The notes below the pieces were generated by a model. The model saw only the letters and a program-made list of their open reading frames with translations, was not told where the DNA came from and did no database searches. Below are positions 9,218 to 17,672 of a DNA stretch of 64,000 nt, piece by piece. Within the stretch, counting starts at the first letter, position 1. Each line of letters begins with the position of its first letter. The stretch is taken from the NCBI RefSeq assembly GCF_010550675.1, contig NZ_JAAGOA010000010.1, forward strand, positions 62,001-126,000. The letters are read 5' to 3'. Made by a program: the position numbers and the translations under genes. The stretch is from Phytoactinopolyspora halotolerans (GTDB lineage Bacteria > Actinomycetota > Actinomycetes > Jiangellales > Jiangellaceae).

Positions 9218-9862
9218 TCAGTCGAAGATCGGCTCCCGGGTCCGCGTCCGCTTGAGCTCGAAGAAGCCGTCGTAGGACGCGAGCGCGTTCACGCCGTCCC
9301 AGATCCGGCCGGCCTCCTCGCCCTTCGGCGCCGGGGAGACCACCGGGCCGAAGAAGGCGTACCCGGCCACCGCGATGACCGGCGTACCGACCTCCATCCC
9401 CACCTGGTCCATCCCGGCGTGGTGGCTGGCCTTCAGCGCGTCGTCGTAATCATCGGTATCGGCGTACCCGGCGAGCGCGGCGGGCAGCCCGACCTCGTCC
9501 AGCGATTCCCGGATGACCTCCGGCATGTCCTTGTTGCCGTGCAGGTGGATCCGGGTACCCATGGCGTCGTAGAGCGGTTTGACGTACTCCTGCCCATGCC
9601 GTTCCCGCGCGGCCGTGATGACCCGGACCGGGCCCCAGCTCTTCGCCAGCATCGCGGCGTAGTCGGCGGGCAGATCCCGGCCCTGGTTCAGGTACGACAG
9701 CGACATGACGTGCCAGGACACCTGGATGGGCCGGACCTTCTCCACCTCGAGGATCCAGCGAGACGTCATCCACGCCCACGGACAGCGTGGATCGAACCAG
9801 AAGTCCACCGCCTGTTTGCCCGTGGCGTCCGCCGTCGCGCCGGCCGTCTCGACTACCGTCAT
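9218..9862 (-). CDS. Rv2466c-like DsbA-fold oxidoreductase with a single active-site cysteine
   Basis: 214 residues from the ATG at 9862. The sequence FWFDPRCPWAWMTSRWI is typical of the mycothiol-dependent DsbA-like family that includes Rv2466c, a protein linked to oxidative stress and nitro-prodrug activation in M. tuberculosis. Where the reference has CPWC, here only C27 is present and the second Cys is Ala (A30). HLHGNKDM, GTPVIAV and FFGPVVSPAP complete the family pattern. A monothiol mechanism using mycothiol as partner is the simplest reading. The protein should be cytoplasmic. Confidence 0.83.
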   Translation of the reverse strand: MTVVETAGATADATGKQAVDFWFDPRCPWAWMTSRWILEVEKVRPIQVSWHVMSLSYLNQGRDLPADYAAMLAKSWGPVRVITAARERHGQEYVKPLYDAMGTRIHLHGNKDMPEVIRESLDEVGLPAALAGYADTDDYDDALKASHHAGMDQVGMEVGTPVIAVAGYAFFGPVVSPAPKGEEAGRIWDGVNALASYDGFFELKRTRTREPIFD

Positions 9863-9993
9863 TGCACTCTCCCGGGTGTCGCTCCACATGTCCGACCGCG
9901 CACTCCCTCCGAGCACAACGGTCACAATGATCCACAACCTCACATCGGCCAGTCAGATTCCCTGTTACCCGCTCTTCTGCCAGGATCGACATC

Positions 9994-12552
9994 ATGCCTG
10001 GTACGAATCTCACCCGCGACGAGGCCCGAGCCAGGGCGGAGACCATCCACAGCTCGTCCATCGACTACCACGTGGCGCTGGACCTCACCACCGACGACGC
10101 CACCTTCTCCTCGACCACAACCGTCCGGTTCCAGGCCGAGCAAGGCGCGACGACGTGGCTGGACCTGATCGCGCCTGCCGTCACCGAGGTGACGTTCAAC
10201 GGCAACGCCCTGGATCACGAGCGCGTATTCGCCGACTCTCGGATCACACTGCCCGAGCTAGCCGCGGAGAACGAGGTGAAGGTGGTCGCCGACGCCGCGT
10301 ACATGCGTACCGGCGAAGGACTGCACCGCTTCGTCGACCCGGTCGACGATGAGACGTATCTGTACACGCAGTTCGAGGTGGCCGACGCCCGGCGCGTGTT
10401 CGCCTGCTTCGACCAGCCGGACCTGAAGGGCACCTTCACGTTCGTGCTCGACGTCCCGGAGCACTGGACGATCGTCTCCAACGCACCTGCGGCTCGCGTC
10501 GACGCCCTGCGCGAGGGCGTGCGGCGGTGGACGTTCGAGAAGACCCCGCTGCTCTCGCCCTACGTCACCGCGATCGTGGCGGGCCCGTACCACGAGGTCC
10601 GCTCCGAGTTCGACGGCCGCAACGGCTCGATACCGCTCGGCCTGTTCTGCCGGCGGTCGCTGGCGGAACACCTGGACGCCGATGAGTTGTTCGATGTGAC
10701 CAGGCGCGGATTCGCCTTCTTCGAAGACGTCTTCGGCTTGCCGTACCCGTTCGCCAAGTACGACCAGCTCTTCGTACCCGAGTTCAACGCAGGCGCGATG
10801 GAGAACGCCGGTGCGGTGACCATCCGGGACGAGTACGTCTTCCGCAGCCGGGTCACCGACGCGGCCTACGAGCGCCGCGCGGAGACTATCCTGCACGAGC
10901 TGGCGCACATGTGGTTCGGCGATCTGGTGACCATGAGGTGGTGGGACGATCTGTGGCTGAACGAGTCGTTCGCCACCTGGGCCAGTGTCCTCGCACAGAG
11001 CGAGAGCACGCGGTGGACCGAAGCCTGGACGACGTTCGCGGTCACCGAGAAGCTGTGGGCGCTCCGCCAGGATCAGCTGCCCTCGACGCACCCGATCTCC
11101 GCCGACATCCGAGATCTGGAAGACGTGGAGGTCAACTTCGACGGCATCACCTACGCCAAGGGCGCCAGCGCCCTCAAGCAGGTCGTCGCCTGGGTGGGAA
11201 GAGATCAGTTCGTCGCGGGTGTGCGGGCCTACTTCACCGAGCACGCGTGGGGGAACACGTCGCTTTCCGACCTGTTCACTCATCTGGAACACACCAGCGG
11301 CCGGGACCTGTCCGAGTGGGGACGGCAGTGGCTGCAGACGGCCGGCGTGAACACGCTGCGCCCGATCGTCTCGGTGGACGACGACGGCGCGTACAGCTCC
11401 GTCGTCGTCGAGCAGACCGCCGCGCCGGACCACCCGGTGCTGCGTCCGCATCGGGTGGCGATCGGCCTGTACGACTCCGAAGACGACGGTACGCTCAGCC
11501 GACGACACCGGGTCGAGCTGGACGTGGCTGGAGAACGCACCGAGATCGGTGAGCTCACCGGAGAGCGCCAGGCGGACCTGCTGCTGGTCAACGACGACGA
11601 CCTCACCTTCGCCAAGATCCGGCTGGACGAACGTTCCCGGCAGGCCGTGCTGCGTTCGATCGCCACCCTGCCACCGCTGCCCCGCGCGCTGTGCTGGACG
11701 GCGGCCACCGACATGTTGCGCGACGCCGAGCTACCGGCTCGCGAATATGTCGAGCTGGTGCTGGGCGGCATCGAACACGAAAGCGTCATCTCCGTCGTGC
11801 AGCACGTCCTGAACTCGGCGCGGACGGCCATCGTCCTCTACGCCGATCCGGGAGACCGCATCCGGTTGTCCGCCCGCTGGGTCACCGGGCTACGCGAGCT
11901 GGCGGGCAAGGCCGAGCCGGGCAGCGACGCGCAGCTGGCGCTGGCACGCGCATGGGCGACCTCGGTGGCCAGCAATGAGCATGCCACCGAGCTCCGGGCG
12001 CTGCTGAACGGATCGGACGACGTCCTGCCCGGCCTCACCGTCGACACGGAACTCCGCTGGCACCTGCTGCAGCGATTGGTGATCATCGGGTGGGCCGGTG
12101 ACGAGGACATCGACGCCGAGCTGGAACGCGACCCCACGGCAGCCGGTGAACGACACGCCGCCTACGCGCGTGCCGCCCGACCGACCGAGCAGGCCAAAAT
12201 GGACGCCTGGGCGAGCGCGGTCGAATCGGACGAGTTGCCCAACGCCCTGCTCACCGCCACGGTGCAGGGGTTCGCGCAGCCGGAACAGCGGATACTGCTG
12301 CAACCGTACGTCGGGCAGTACCTCAACTCGATCGCGCGGGCGTGGGCGGAACGCACCCACGACTCCGCACAGACGATCATTCAGGGCCTGTTCCCGCGGG
12401 TGCTCGCCGACGCCACGACCGCGTCACGGGTCCGGGAGTGGTTGGAGACGGCCGAGATTCCGGACGCGGCCCGGCGACTCGTCGTCGAAGGGCTCGCCGA
12501 CCTGGAGCGGGCACTGCGCGCACAGGCATGTGATCGCGAAGCGGCGGGGTAG
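9994..12552 (+). CDS. pepN: Aminopeptidase N (M1 metallopeptidase)
   Basis: 852 residues. The M1 features are clear: GAMENAG exopeptidase motif near residue 268, zinc site HELAH at 301-305 with the third ligand E324 in WLNESFATW, and a long alpha-helical C-terminal ERAP1-like domain. It removes N-terminal residues from peptides in the cytoplasm. The length is normal for actinobacterial PepN. The start is an ATG following a short divergent spacer of 131 bases shared with the Rv2466c-like gene. Downstream lies a 300-base repeat-rich gap, then a convergent gene. Confidence 0.95.
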   Translation: MPGTNLTRDEARARAETIHSSSIDYHVALDLTTDDATFSSTTTVRFQAEQGATTWLDLIAPAVTEVTFNGNALDHERVFADSRITLPELAAENEVKVVADAAYMRTGEGLHRFVDPVDDETYLYTQFEVADARRVFACFDQPDLKGTFTFVLDVPEHWTIVSNAPAARVDALREGVRRWTFEKTPLLSPYVTAIVAGPYHEVRSEFDGRNGSIPLGLFCRRSLAEHLDADELFDVTRRGFAFFEDVFGLPYPFAKYDQLFVPEFNAGAMENAGAVTIRDEYVFRSRVTDAAYERRAETILHELAHMWFGDLVTMRWWDDLWLNESFATWASVLAQSESTRWTEAWTTFAVTEKLWALRQDQLPSTHPISADIRDLEDVEVNFDGITYAKGASALKQVVAWVGRDQFVAGVRAYFTEHAWGNTSLSDLFTHLEHTSGRDLSEWGRQWLQTAGVNTLRPIVSVDDDGAYSSVVVEQTAAPDHPVLRPHRVAIGLYDSEDDGTLSRRHRVELDVAGERTEIGELTGERQADLLLVNDDDLTFAKIRLDERSRQAVLRSIATLPPLPRALCWTAATDMLRDAELPAREYVELVLGGIEHESVISVVQHVLNSARTAIVLYADPGDRIRLSARWVTGLRELAGKAEPGSDAQLALARAWATSVASNEHATELRALLNGSDDVLPGLTVDTELRWHLLQRLVIIGWAGDEDIDAELERDPTAAGERHAAYARAARPTEQAKMDAWASAVESDELPNALLTATVQGFAQPEQRILLQPYVGQYLNSIARAWAERTHDSAQTIIQGLFPRVLADATTASRVREWLETAEIPDAARRLVVEGLADLERALRAQACDREAAG

Positions 12553-12587
12553 GACGTGGTGGTGACCGTGAGGTTTCCGTTGCATGC

Positions 12588-12692
12588 GGGTTGAGGGGAG
12601 GAATTCCGCCCTCGCCCGCGGCCAGATCGTCGCGGAGCTCCTCACAGGCCGACGCCCGCGCCTACCCTGGCCGGAATTCCTCCCCTCAACCC
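12588..12692. repeat. Long inverted repeat (21-bp perfect arms, 63-nt loop)
   Basis: Arms at 12588-12608 and 12672-12692 are exact reverse complements and include GAATTC. The right arm runs into the 54-bp tandem array. It lies 36 bases past the pepN stop, so it could act as a transcript-end hairpin for pepN. The 300 bases between pepN and the next gene hold only this and the array. Confidence 0.85.
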
Positions 12693-12844
12693 TCGCGTCA
12701 TCGGTTTGGTCGGTCTCGCCTCGCCCAACCTTCGTTCCCTCAACCCTCGCGTCATCGGTTTGGTCGGTCTCGCCTCGCCCAACCTTCGTTCCCTCAACCC
12801 TCGCGTCATCGGTTTGGTCGGTCTCGCCTCGCCTCGGCTTCGGA
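12683..12844. repeat. Tandem repeat, three 54-bp units
   Basis: Units start at 12683, 12737 and 12791, each beginning CCCTCAACCCTCGCG. The first two are nearly identical; the third diverges in its last 12 bases. The array fills the space between the convergent pepN and molybdopterin oxidoreductase genes and stops eight bases before the latter's stop codon. Because 54 is a multiple of three, apparent 18-residue peptide repeats on both strands are artefacts of the array. Confidence 0.9.
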
Positions 12845-12852
12845 CGGGGATC

Positions 12853-14469
12853 TCATTCGGCGGTGACGGTGATGGTGTGGAACCCGGTGGCGCCGTCTGG
12901 GGCGGGCGGGGCCTCGTCGCCGGTCTGGATCTCGCCGTCGGCCGTCGTCGCACGGACCTGGAGAGTGTGTTCGCCAGGGGTGGCGTCCCAGCTGAAGACC
13001 CACTGCCGCCAGGTGTCGTCGGTGGGGACGTGGCCGAGGTCGGCGAGTGTCCAATCGCCGTCGTCCACGCGGACCTCGACAGCCTCGACGCCGCGGTGCT
13101 GCGCCCACGCGGTGCCCGCGACGGTGACCTGACCGGCGGCGACGGTGGCGCTCGAGTCTGGGACGTCGATCCGGGAGGAGACCTTGATGGGGCCTCGTTC
13201 GGACCAGCCGCGGGTGGTCCAGTACGCCTGGAACCGGTCGAACCGGGTCACCTCGAGCTCCACCACCCATTTGGTGGCGCTGACATAACCGTAGAGGCCA
13301 GGCACCACCATGCGGACCGGGAACCCGTGGTCGACGGGGAGCGGCTCGCCGTTCATCCCGACGGCGAAGAGCGCATCGCGGCCGTCGGTCAGCGCGTCCA
13401 GCGGGGTTCCGCAGGTCCAGCCGTCATGCGAGGTGGATTTCACGGCGTCGGCGTCCGGTAGCGGGCGGGCAAGGGCCAGCACGTCGGCGACCGGGACACC
13501 GGTCCACAGCGCGTTGCCGATGAGGTCGCCGCCGACTGGGTTGGAGACGCAGGCGAGCGTCACCCACGCGTCGACCAGGCCCATCTCGACCAGCTCGTCG
13601 AAGGTGAGCTCGACCTCCCGTTCCACCATGCCGTGGATCCGGAGCGTCCAGTCGTCCGGGTGCACGTGGGGTTTACTGAACGCGGTGTCGATCAGGTAGA
13701 AGTCGTCGTTGGGCGTGCGCCACGGTTGGGCGCCGGATACGTCCAGGTCGGCTTCGGGCGGCACGTCGGCTGCGGGCAGGTCGAGGTCGACGGTGAGCTC
13801 GTCCCTGGAGGCTTCGACCCCGGAGCGTTCCCGGCCCAGCCACCGGCCGATGCCTCCGGCGGCGACCGCGAGCGCCGCCAGGCCGCCGGCGCTGCGCAGG
13901 AACGTCCGTCGCGCGGTGCCGACGGTGGAGGCGGCGGTGGGCATCATGCGTACCGGTTCCCTACCGGGCCAGACGCTGTCGTCGGCGGTGGTCGTCGTCG
14001 GCACGCTCGGTTCGGCGGTTTCGGACGGCTCGGCCGCGGCCCTTTCGCCGCGACGGGCCAGCCAGGTGAGCGTCGGGAGCGATACCGCGGCGGCAGCGAT
14101 CGGCAGGAGGTGGCTCGTCTCCGCGTCCCGGCGGGACCAGACGATCACGGCGGCGGTAGCAAGCAATAGCCCGGCGGCGATCAGACCCGCCGGACGGTTC
14201 CGGACCGCCAGCACGCCGATGGCGGCTCCGGCCACCGCGAGCACGGCCAGCATGCCGATCCCGAGCACCAGCTTGTCCGCGGTACCGAACCACGAGATCG
14301 CCAGCTCCGCCAGCCAACCCGGCGTGATCTCGATGAACCAGTCGCCGACCGCGCGGAGCGGGGACGCGTCCGGGTTCCCCATGATCCCGGCCATCAACTC
14401 GGCGGCACCGAGCCCGACGGCCAGCGCCACCAGACCTGCCAGGGCAGCACGCGCCCGTTCGATAGTCAC
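12853..14469 (-). CDS. Membrane-anchored molybdopterin-dependent oxidoreductase (sulfite oxidase family)
   Basis: About 538 residues from the GTG at 14469. The first 150 residues form four or five membrane segments. A Ser/Thr/Pro-rich linker leads to ARRTFLRSAGG followed by a hydrophobic stretch, which looks like a Tat-type signal placed inside the chain. The oxidoreductase molybdopterin domain follows (WRTPNDDFYLIDTA, then the Mo-ligand Cys, C307, in WVTLACVSN), with GFPVRMVVPGLYGY and a C-terminal Mo-co dimerisation-like Ig domain. It resembles actinobacterial membrane sulfite-oxidase-like enzymes; the true substrate and electron acceptor are unknown. The catalytic part should face outside the membrane. 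Confidence 0.86.
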   Translation of the reverse strand: MTIERARAALAGLVALAVGLGAAELMAGIMGNPDASPLRAVGDWFIEITPGWLAELAISWFGTADKLVLGIGMLAVLAVAGAAIGVLAVRNRPAGLIAAGLLLATAAVIVWSRRDAETSHLLPIAAAAVSLPTLTWLARRGERAAAEPSETAEPSVPTTTTADDSVWPGREPVRMMPTAASTVGTARRTFLRSAGGLAALAVAAGGIGRWLGRERSGVEASRDELTVDLDLPAADVPPEADLDVSGAQPWRTPNDDFYLIDTAFSKPHVHPDDWTLRIHGMVEREVELTFDELVEMGLVDAWVTLACVSNPVGGDLIGNALWTGVPVADVLALARPLPDADAVKSTSHDGWTCGTPLDALTDGRDALFAVGMNGEPLPVDHGFPVRMVVPGLYGYVSATKWVVELEVTRFDRFQAYWTTRGWSERGPIKVSSRIDVPDSSATVAAGQVTVAGTAWAQHRGVEAVEVRVDDGDWTLADLGHVPTDDTWRQWVFSWDATPGEHTLQVRATTADGEIQTGDEAPPAPDGATGFHTITVTAE

Positions 14470-14614
14470 ACCACGATCATCCGCCGAAATCGCCGCCGAC
14501 CACACCCGTGGGCCGTTCTCGTCACCAGCTCTTAAGGTTTCAGCCCTGCCGCGACCCGAGACGGCGGGCGGTTCCGGACGGCCGGCCGGCGGCGACGCGT
14601 CGCCGCTGACGGCG

Positions 14615-15307
14615 CTACGTCTCGCTGACCCGTTGCTCGATGCCGACGTAGTGGGCGTCCACGGCGGCGCGCGCCCGTTCCGGATCCCCGGTGAGGACCG
14701 CGTCGAGGATGTCGGCGTGAGCTTGGTACGTCTGCATCGGGCTCCGCCCGCCCGTCGTCGGCGCCGCGTGATGGAACGCAAGCCAGAACAGGTCGAACAG
14801 CTGCAAAAGCATCTCGTTGCCCAGATCGGCGAAGAGCAGCCGGTGGAACTGCCGATCTTGATCGGGGAACGGTTCGCCCTGCTCGGCCAGTTGGCGCATG
14901 TCGCCCAGGGTGGTCCGCATCGCCTCGATGCTCTCCGGACGCAACGCCCGCATCGCGTCGGCGATCAGCCCGGACTCCAGGGCCTTGCGCAGCGCCACCA
15001 GCTCACTCAGCGCCCGCCGGCCGTGCATCAAGCCGTATGGGAGGTTGTCCAGCAGCGGGGCGAACGAGAAATCCCGCACGTAGACGCCGCTGCCGCGCCG
15101 GGTCTCCAGAACCCCCATCGACTCCAGCGCCTTGACCGCCTCTCGCACCGAGTTCCGGCTGACCCCGAACAGCCGGGCCAGCTCCGACTCAGGCTTGAGC
15201 GGATCGCCAGGGGCCAGGCGCTGCTTGATGATGTAGCGCCTGATCTCCTCCTGCACGGTCTTGTGCAGCGGCGGCATGCTGTCCAAGCGCCGAAACTCCG
15301 GCTCCAC
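14615..15307 (-). CDS. FadR-type GntR regulator, probable sialic-acid repressor
   Basis: 230 residues from the GTG at 15307, chosen because GGGAGG lies just upstream. Winged-helix DNA-binding domain at residues 11-80 (PLHKTVQEEIRRYIIKQR, ELARLFGVSRNSVREAVKAL, RRGSGVYVRD), then an all-helical FCD ligand domain (RRALSELVALRKALESGL; DRQFHRLLF; H in AFHHA and HADILDAV), which usually binds a metal and an acid ligand. It is divergent from an Opp-type ABC operon with a NanA-like gene; sialic-acid (NanR) repressors of this type occur next to such transporters, for example in Corynebacterium. A palindromic candidate operator lies in the shared 142-base spacer and recurs at the sialidase promoter. Confidence 0.88.
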   Translation of the reverse strand: MEPEFRRLDSMPPLHKTVQEEIRRYIIKQRLAPGDPLKPESELARLFGVSRNSVREAVKALESMGVLETRRGSGVYVRDFSFAPLLDNLPYGLMHGRRALSELVALRKALESGLIADAMRALRPESIEAMRTTLGDMRQLAEQGEPFPDQDRQFHRLLFADLGNEMLLQLFDLFWLAFHHAAPTTGGRSPMQTYQAHADILDAVLTGDPERARAAVDAHYVGIEQRVSET

Positions 15308-15347
15308 GTTGCCTCCCGGCGGTTGCCCTGCGTGCTGGTGAACTCTC

Positions 15348-15376
15348 TTGACAGTCGGCGGGTCCCATCTTACGGT
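15348..15376 (+). promoter_or_regulatory. Promoter of the ABC/nanA operon
   Basis: TTGACA at 15348-15353, a 17-base spacer, and TACGGT at 15371-15376. The expected transcription start falls inside the operator that begins at 15380. On the opposite strand TAAGAT (15372-15367) could be the -10 of the divergent regulator, with its -35 inside the operator, which would give autoregulation. Confidence 0.6.
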
Positions 15377-15379
15377 GAC

Positions 15380-15403
15380 AAATCTGTAGGATATCTTGCA
15401 GAT
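15380..15403. promoter_or_regulatory. Candidate operator of the FadR-type regulator (site 1)
   Basis: The 17-mer AAATCTGTAGGATATCT at 15380-15396 recurs exactly at the sialidase promoter. At this site it is part of a 22-base imperfect palindrome (15382-15403) centred on GATATC, with 18 of 22 positions symmetric. It lies directly downstream of the -10 element, the usual place for a repressor site. Confidence 0.6.
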
Positions 15404-15449
15404 CTTGAAATTGCAGGCATCACCGTAGACATCAGCGCAAGGGAGCGAC

Positions 15450-17672
15450 GTGTCGGCTGCACACACCCGCGAGTCCGACCGTCGGACCGCGTCCGAGCCG
15501 GGTGCCGGCCGCGCCGAGGCCGTGCTCAGCATCCGCGATCTGGTCGTGGAGTTCACCACGCCCGCCGGCACGGTGCGGGCCGTCGACTCGGTGGGCTACA
15601 ACGTCGGACGTGCGGAGACGCTCGGCGTCGTCGGAGAGACCGGCTCGGGCAAGAGTGTGACCGTGCTCTCGGCGCTCGGGCTCCTGCGCGCGCCGAACCT
15701 TCGCAAGGTCACCGGCCAGGTACTGCTGGATGGGGAGAGCCTGCTCGACCTGCCCGACCGGGAGTTGCGGCGCCGGTTGGGCCGGGACGTCGCCATGATC
15801 TTTCAGGATCCGATCTCGGCCTTGAACCCCGTGCAGCGCGTCGGTCACCAGATCGCCGAAGGGATCCGGGTACACGATCCCGGGGTGTCCGCGAAGGCCG
15901 CTCGGGCACGCGTCGTCGAGCTGCTCGGAAAGGTGGGAGTGCCGCACCCGGAGGCGCGGTTCGACCAATACCCGCACCAGTTCTCCGGGGGCATGTGCCA
16001 GCGCGCCGTCATCGCCATGGCGATCGCCAACCGGCCGAAGGTGCTCATCGCCGACGAGCCGACGACGGCGCTCGACGTCAGCGTCCAGGCACAGATCCTG
16101 GAGCTGCTCCGGGTCGCCGCCGACGAGACCGGTGCCGCGACCGTACTCATCACGCATGATCTCGGCGTCGTTGCGGAGACCGCCGACCGGGTGTGCGTCA
16201 TGTACGCCGGACGCGTGGTCGAGACCGCGGGCGTCGAGCAGATCTTCGCCCAGCCACGGCATCCGTACACCGCGTCGCTGCTGAACTCGCTTCCCCGGCT
16301 GGACATGCCCGCGGGTCGGCTCACGCCGATACCCGGCCAGCCGCCGGACCTGGTCGACGCCGCGCCGGGGTGCGCGTTCGCACCACGGTGCCCGATCGGC
16401 CGCGACCGCGCGGTCTGTCACGAGCGACGACCCGAGCTCCTCCCAGCTGATCTGGCCGGACCGGACGGTCAGGCCTCGCCTGGATCCGGCCCGGCCTCGT
16501 TCAGCGCGTGCCACTTCCCCGCCGAGGCTGCCGGGCTCGTCGGCGCCGGCGACTCGGGCAGCCCGGGGCGGCCAGCGGTCACCGACGGCGCGTCCAGCGC
16601 GACCGCCGACGACGCGTCACACGAGACCACCGACGACGCGCCACACGAGGCTACGGAAGACGCGTCCGACCGGCCCGTTCTGCGCATCACCGAGGTGGTG
16701 AAGCGGTTCCCGGTGCGGTCCGGGGTCTTCGCCCGTCCGTCCGCCTGGGTGCACGCGGTGGACGGGGTGTCGCTGCGGATCCGCCCCGGCCAGACGCTCG
16801 GTCTGGTGGGCGAGTCCGGCTGCGGCAAGTCGACGCTGGCCCGGCTGTTGCTCCGACTGCACGAGGCGAGCAGCGGGGAGATCGTCGTCGACGGCGACGA
16901 CGTCGGACGGGCCGGTAAGGCCGAGCTGCGCCGGATCCGGCGGCGCGTCCAGATGGTCTTCCAGGACCCGTACGCCTCGTTGAACCCGCGGCTGACCGTC
17001 GGGGACAACGTCGCCGAGCCGCTGCGCCTGGACGGCGGCTTCTCCCGAGCCGCGCGTCGGCGGCGGGTGCTGGAGCTGTTCGGCCGGGTAGGGCTGCGCC
17101 CGGAACATGCCGACCGGTTTCCGTCCGAATTCTCCGGCGGCCAGCGTCAACGGGTCGCCATCGCGCGCGCCCTGGCGCTGGAGCCGCGCCTGCTGATCCT
17201 CGACGAACCGGTGTCGGCGCTCGATGTATCCGTGCAGGCCCAGGTTCTGAACCTGCTCGACGACCTGCAGCGGGAGTCGGGCATGGCCTACCTGTTCGTC
17301 AGCCACGACCTGTCCGTGGTCCGGCAGGTCGCCGACGAGGTGGCCGTGATGTACCTCGGCACGGTGGTGGAGTCGGGACCGGTCGAGCGGGTGTATGCCG
17401 ATCCGCGCCACCCCTATACCCGTGCGCTGCTGGCGTCGGTCCCCGTGCCGGATCCGGCCGGCAGGGACCGGCGGCGTCGCACTCCGCTCGGAGGCGATGT
17501 GCCGAGCCCGTCGGACCCACCGTCCGGCTGCCGGTTCCGTACCCGCTGCCCGCTGGCTGAACAGCGCTGCGCGGACGAGGAGCCGCCGCTGCGGCCAACC
17601 GCCGGTGGCCGGACCGCCTGCCACTTCGCCGAAGACACTCACCACCTCCGGCAACCGGCGGTGCGGCCATGA
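15450..17672 (+). CDS. Fused two-domain Opp/Dpp-type ABC ATPase
   Basis: 740 residues, GTG start behind AAGGGAG. Two complete ATPase domains are joined in one chain, equivalent to DppD plus DppF. The first has Walker A GETGSGKS near residue 62, FSGGMCQRA and LIADEPTTALDV; the second has GESGCGKS at residue 454, FSGGQRQRV and LILDEPVSALDV. Each ends in the oligopeptide-transporter C-terminal Cys-rich motif (CAFAPRCP; CRFRTRCP). The linker carries a degenerate eight-residue repeat of the type DDASHETT, DDAPHEAT. It powers the two permeases that follow, importing a small anionic sugar or peptide; the operon context suggests sialic acid. Confidence 0.92.
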   Translation: MSAAHTRESDRRTASEPGAGRAEAVLSIRDLVVEFTTPAGTVRAVDSVGYNVGRAETLGVVGETGSGKSVTVLSALGLLRAPNLRKVTGQVLLDGESLLDLPDRELRRRLGRDVAMIFQDPISALNPVQRVGHQIAEGIRVHDPGVSAKAARARVVELLGKVGVPHPEARFDQYPHQFSGGMCQRAVIAMAIANRPKVLIADEPTTALDVSVQAQILELLRVAADETGAATVLITHDLGVVAETADRVCVMYAGRVVETAGVEQIFAQPRHPYTASLLNSLPRLDMPAGRLTPIPGQPPDLVDAAPGCAFAPRCPIGRDRAVCHERRPELLPADLAGPDGQASPGSGPASFSACHFPAEAAGLVGAGDSGSPGRPAVTDGASSATADDASHETTDDAPHEATEDASDRPVLRITEVVKRFPVRSGVFARPSAWVHAVDGVSLRIRPGQTLGLVGESGCGKSTLARLLLRLHEASSGEIVVDGDDVGRAGKAELRRIRRRVQMVFQDPYASLNPRLTVGDNVAEPLRLDGGFSRAARRRRVLELFGRVGLRPEHADRFPSEFSGGQRQRVAIARALALEPRLLILDEPVSALDVSVQAQVLNLLDDLQRESGMAYLFVSHDLSVVRQVADEVAVMYLGTVVESGPVERVYADPRHPYTRALLASVPVPDPAGRDRRRRTPLGGDVPSPSDPPSGCRFRTRCPLAEQRCADEEPPLRPTAGGRTACHFAEDTHHLRQPAVRP

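Noticed and set aside
12683-12844. CRISPR-like array
   Set aside because: The units are 54 bases head to tail with no unique spacers between them, and no cas genes are nearby.
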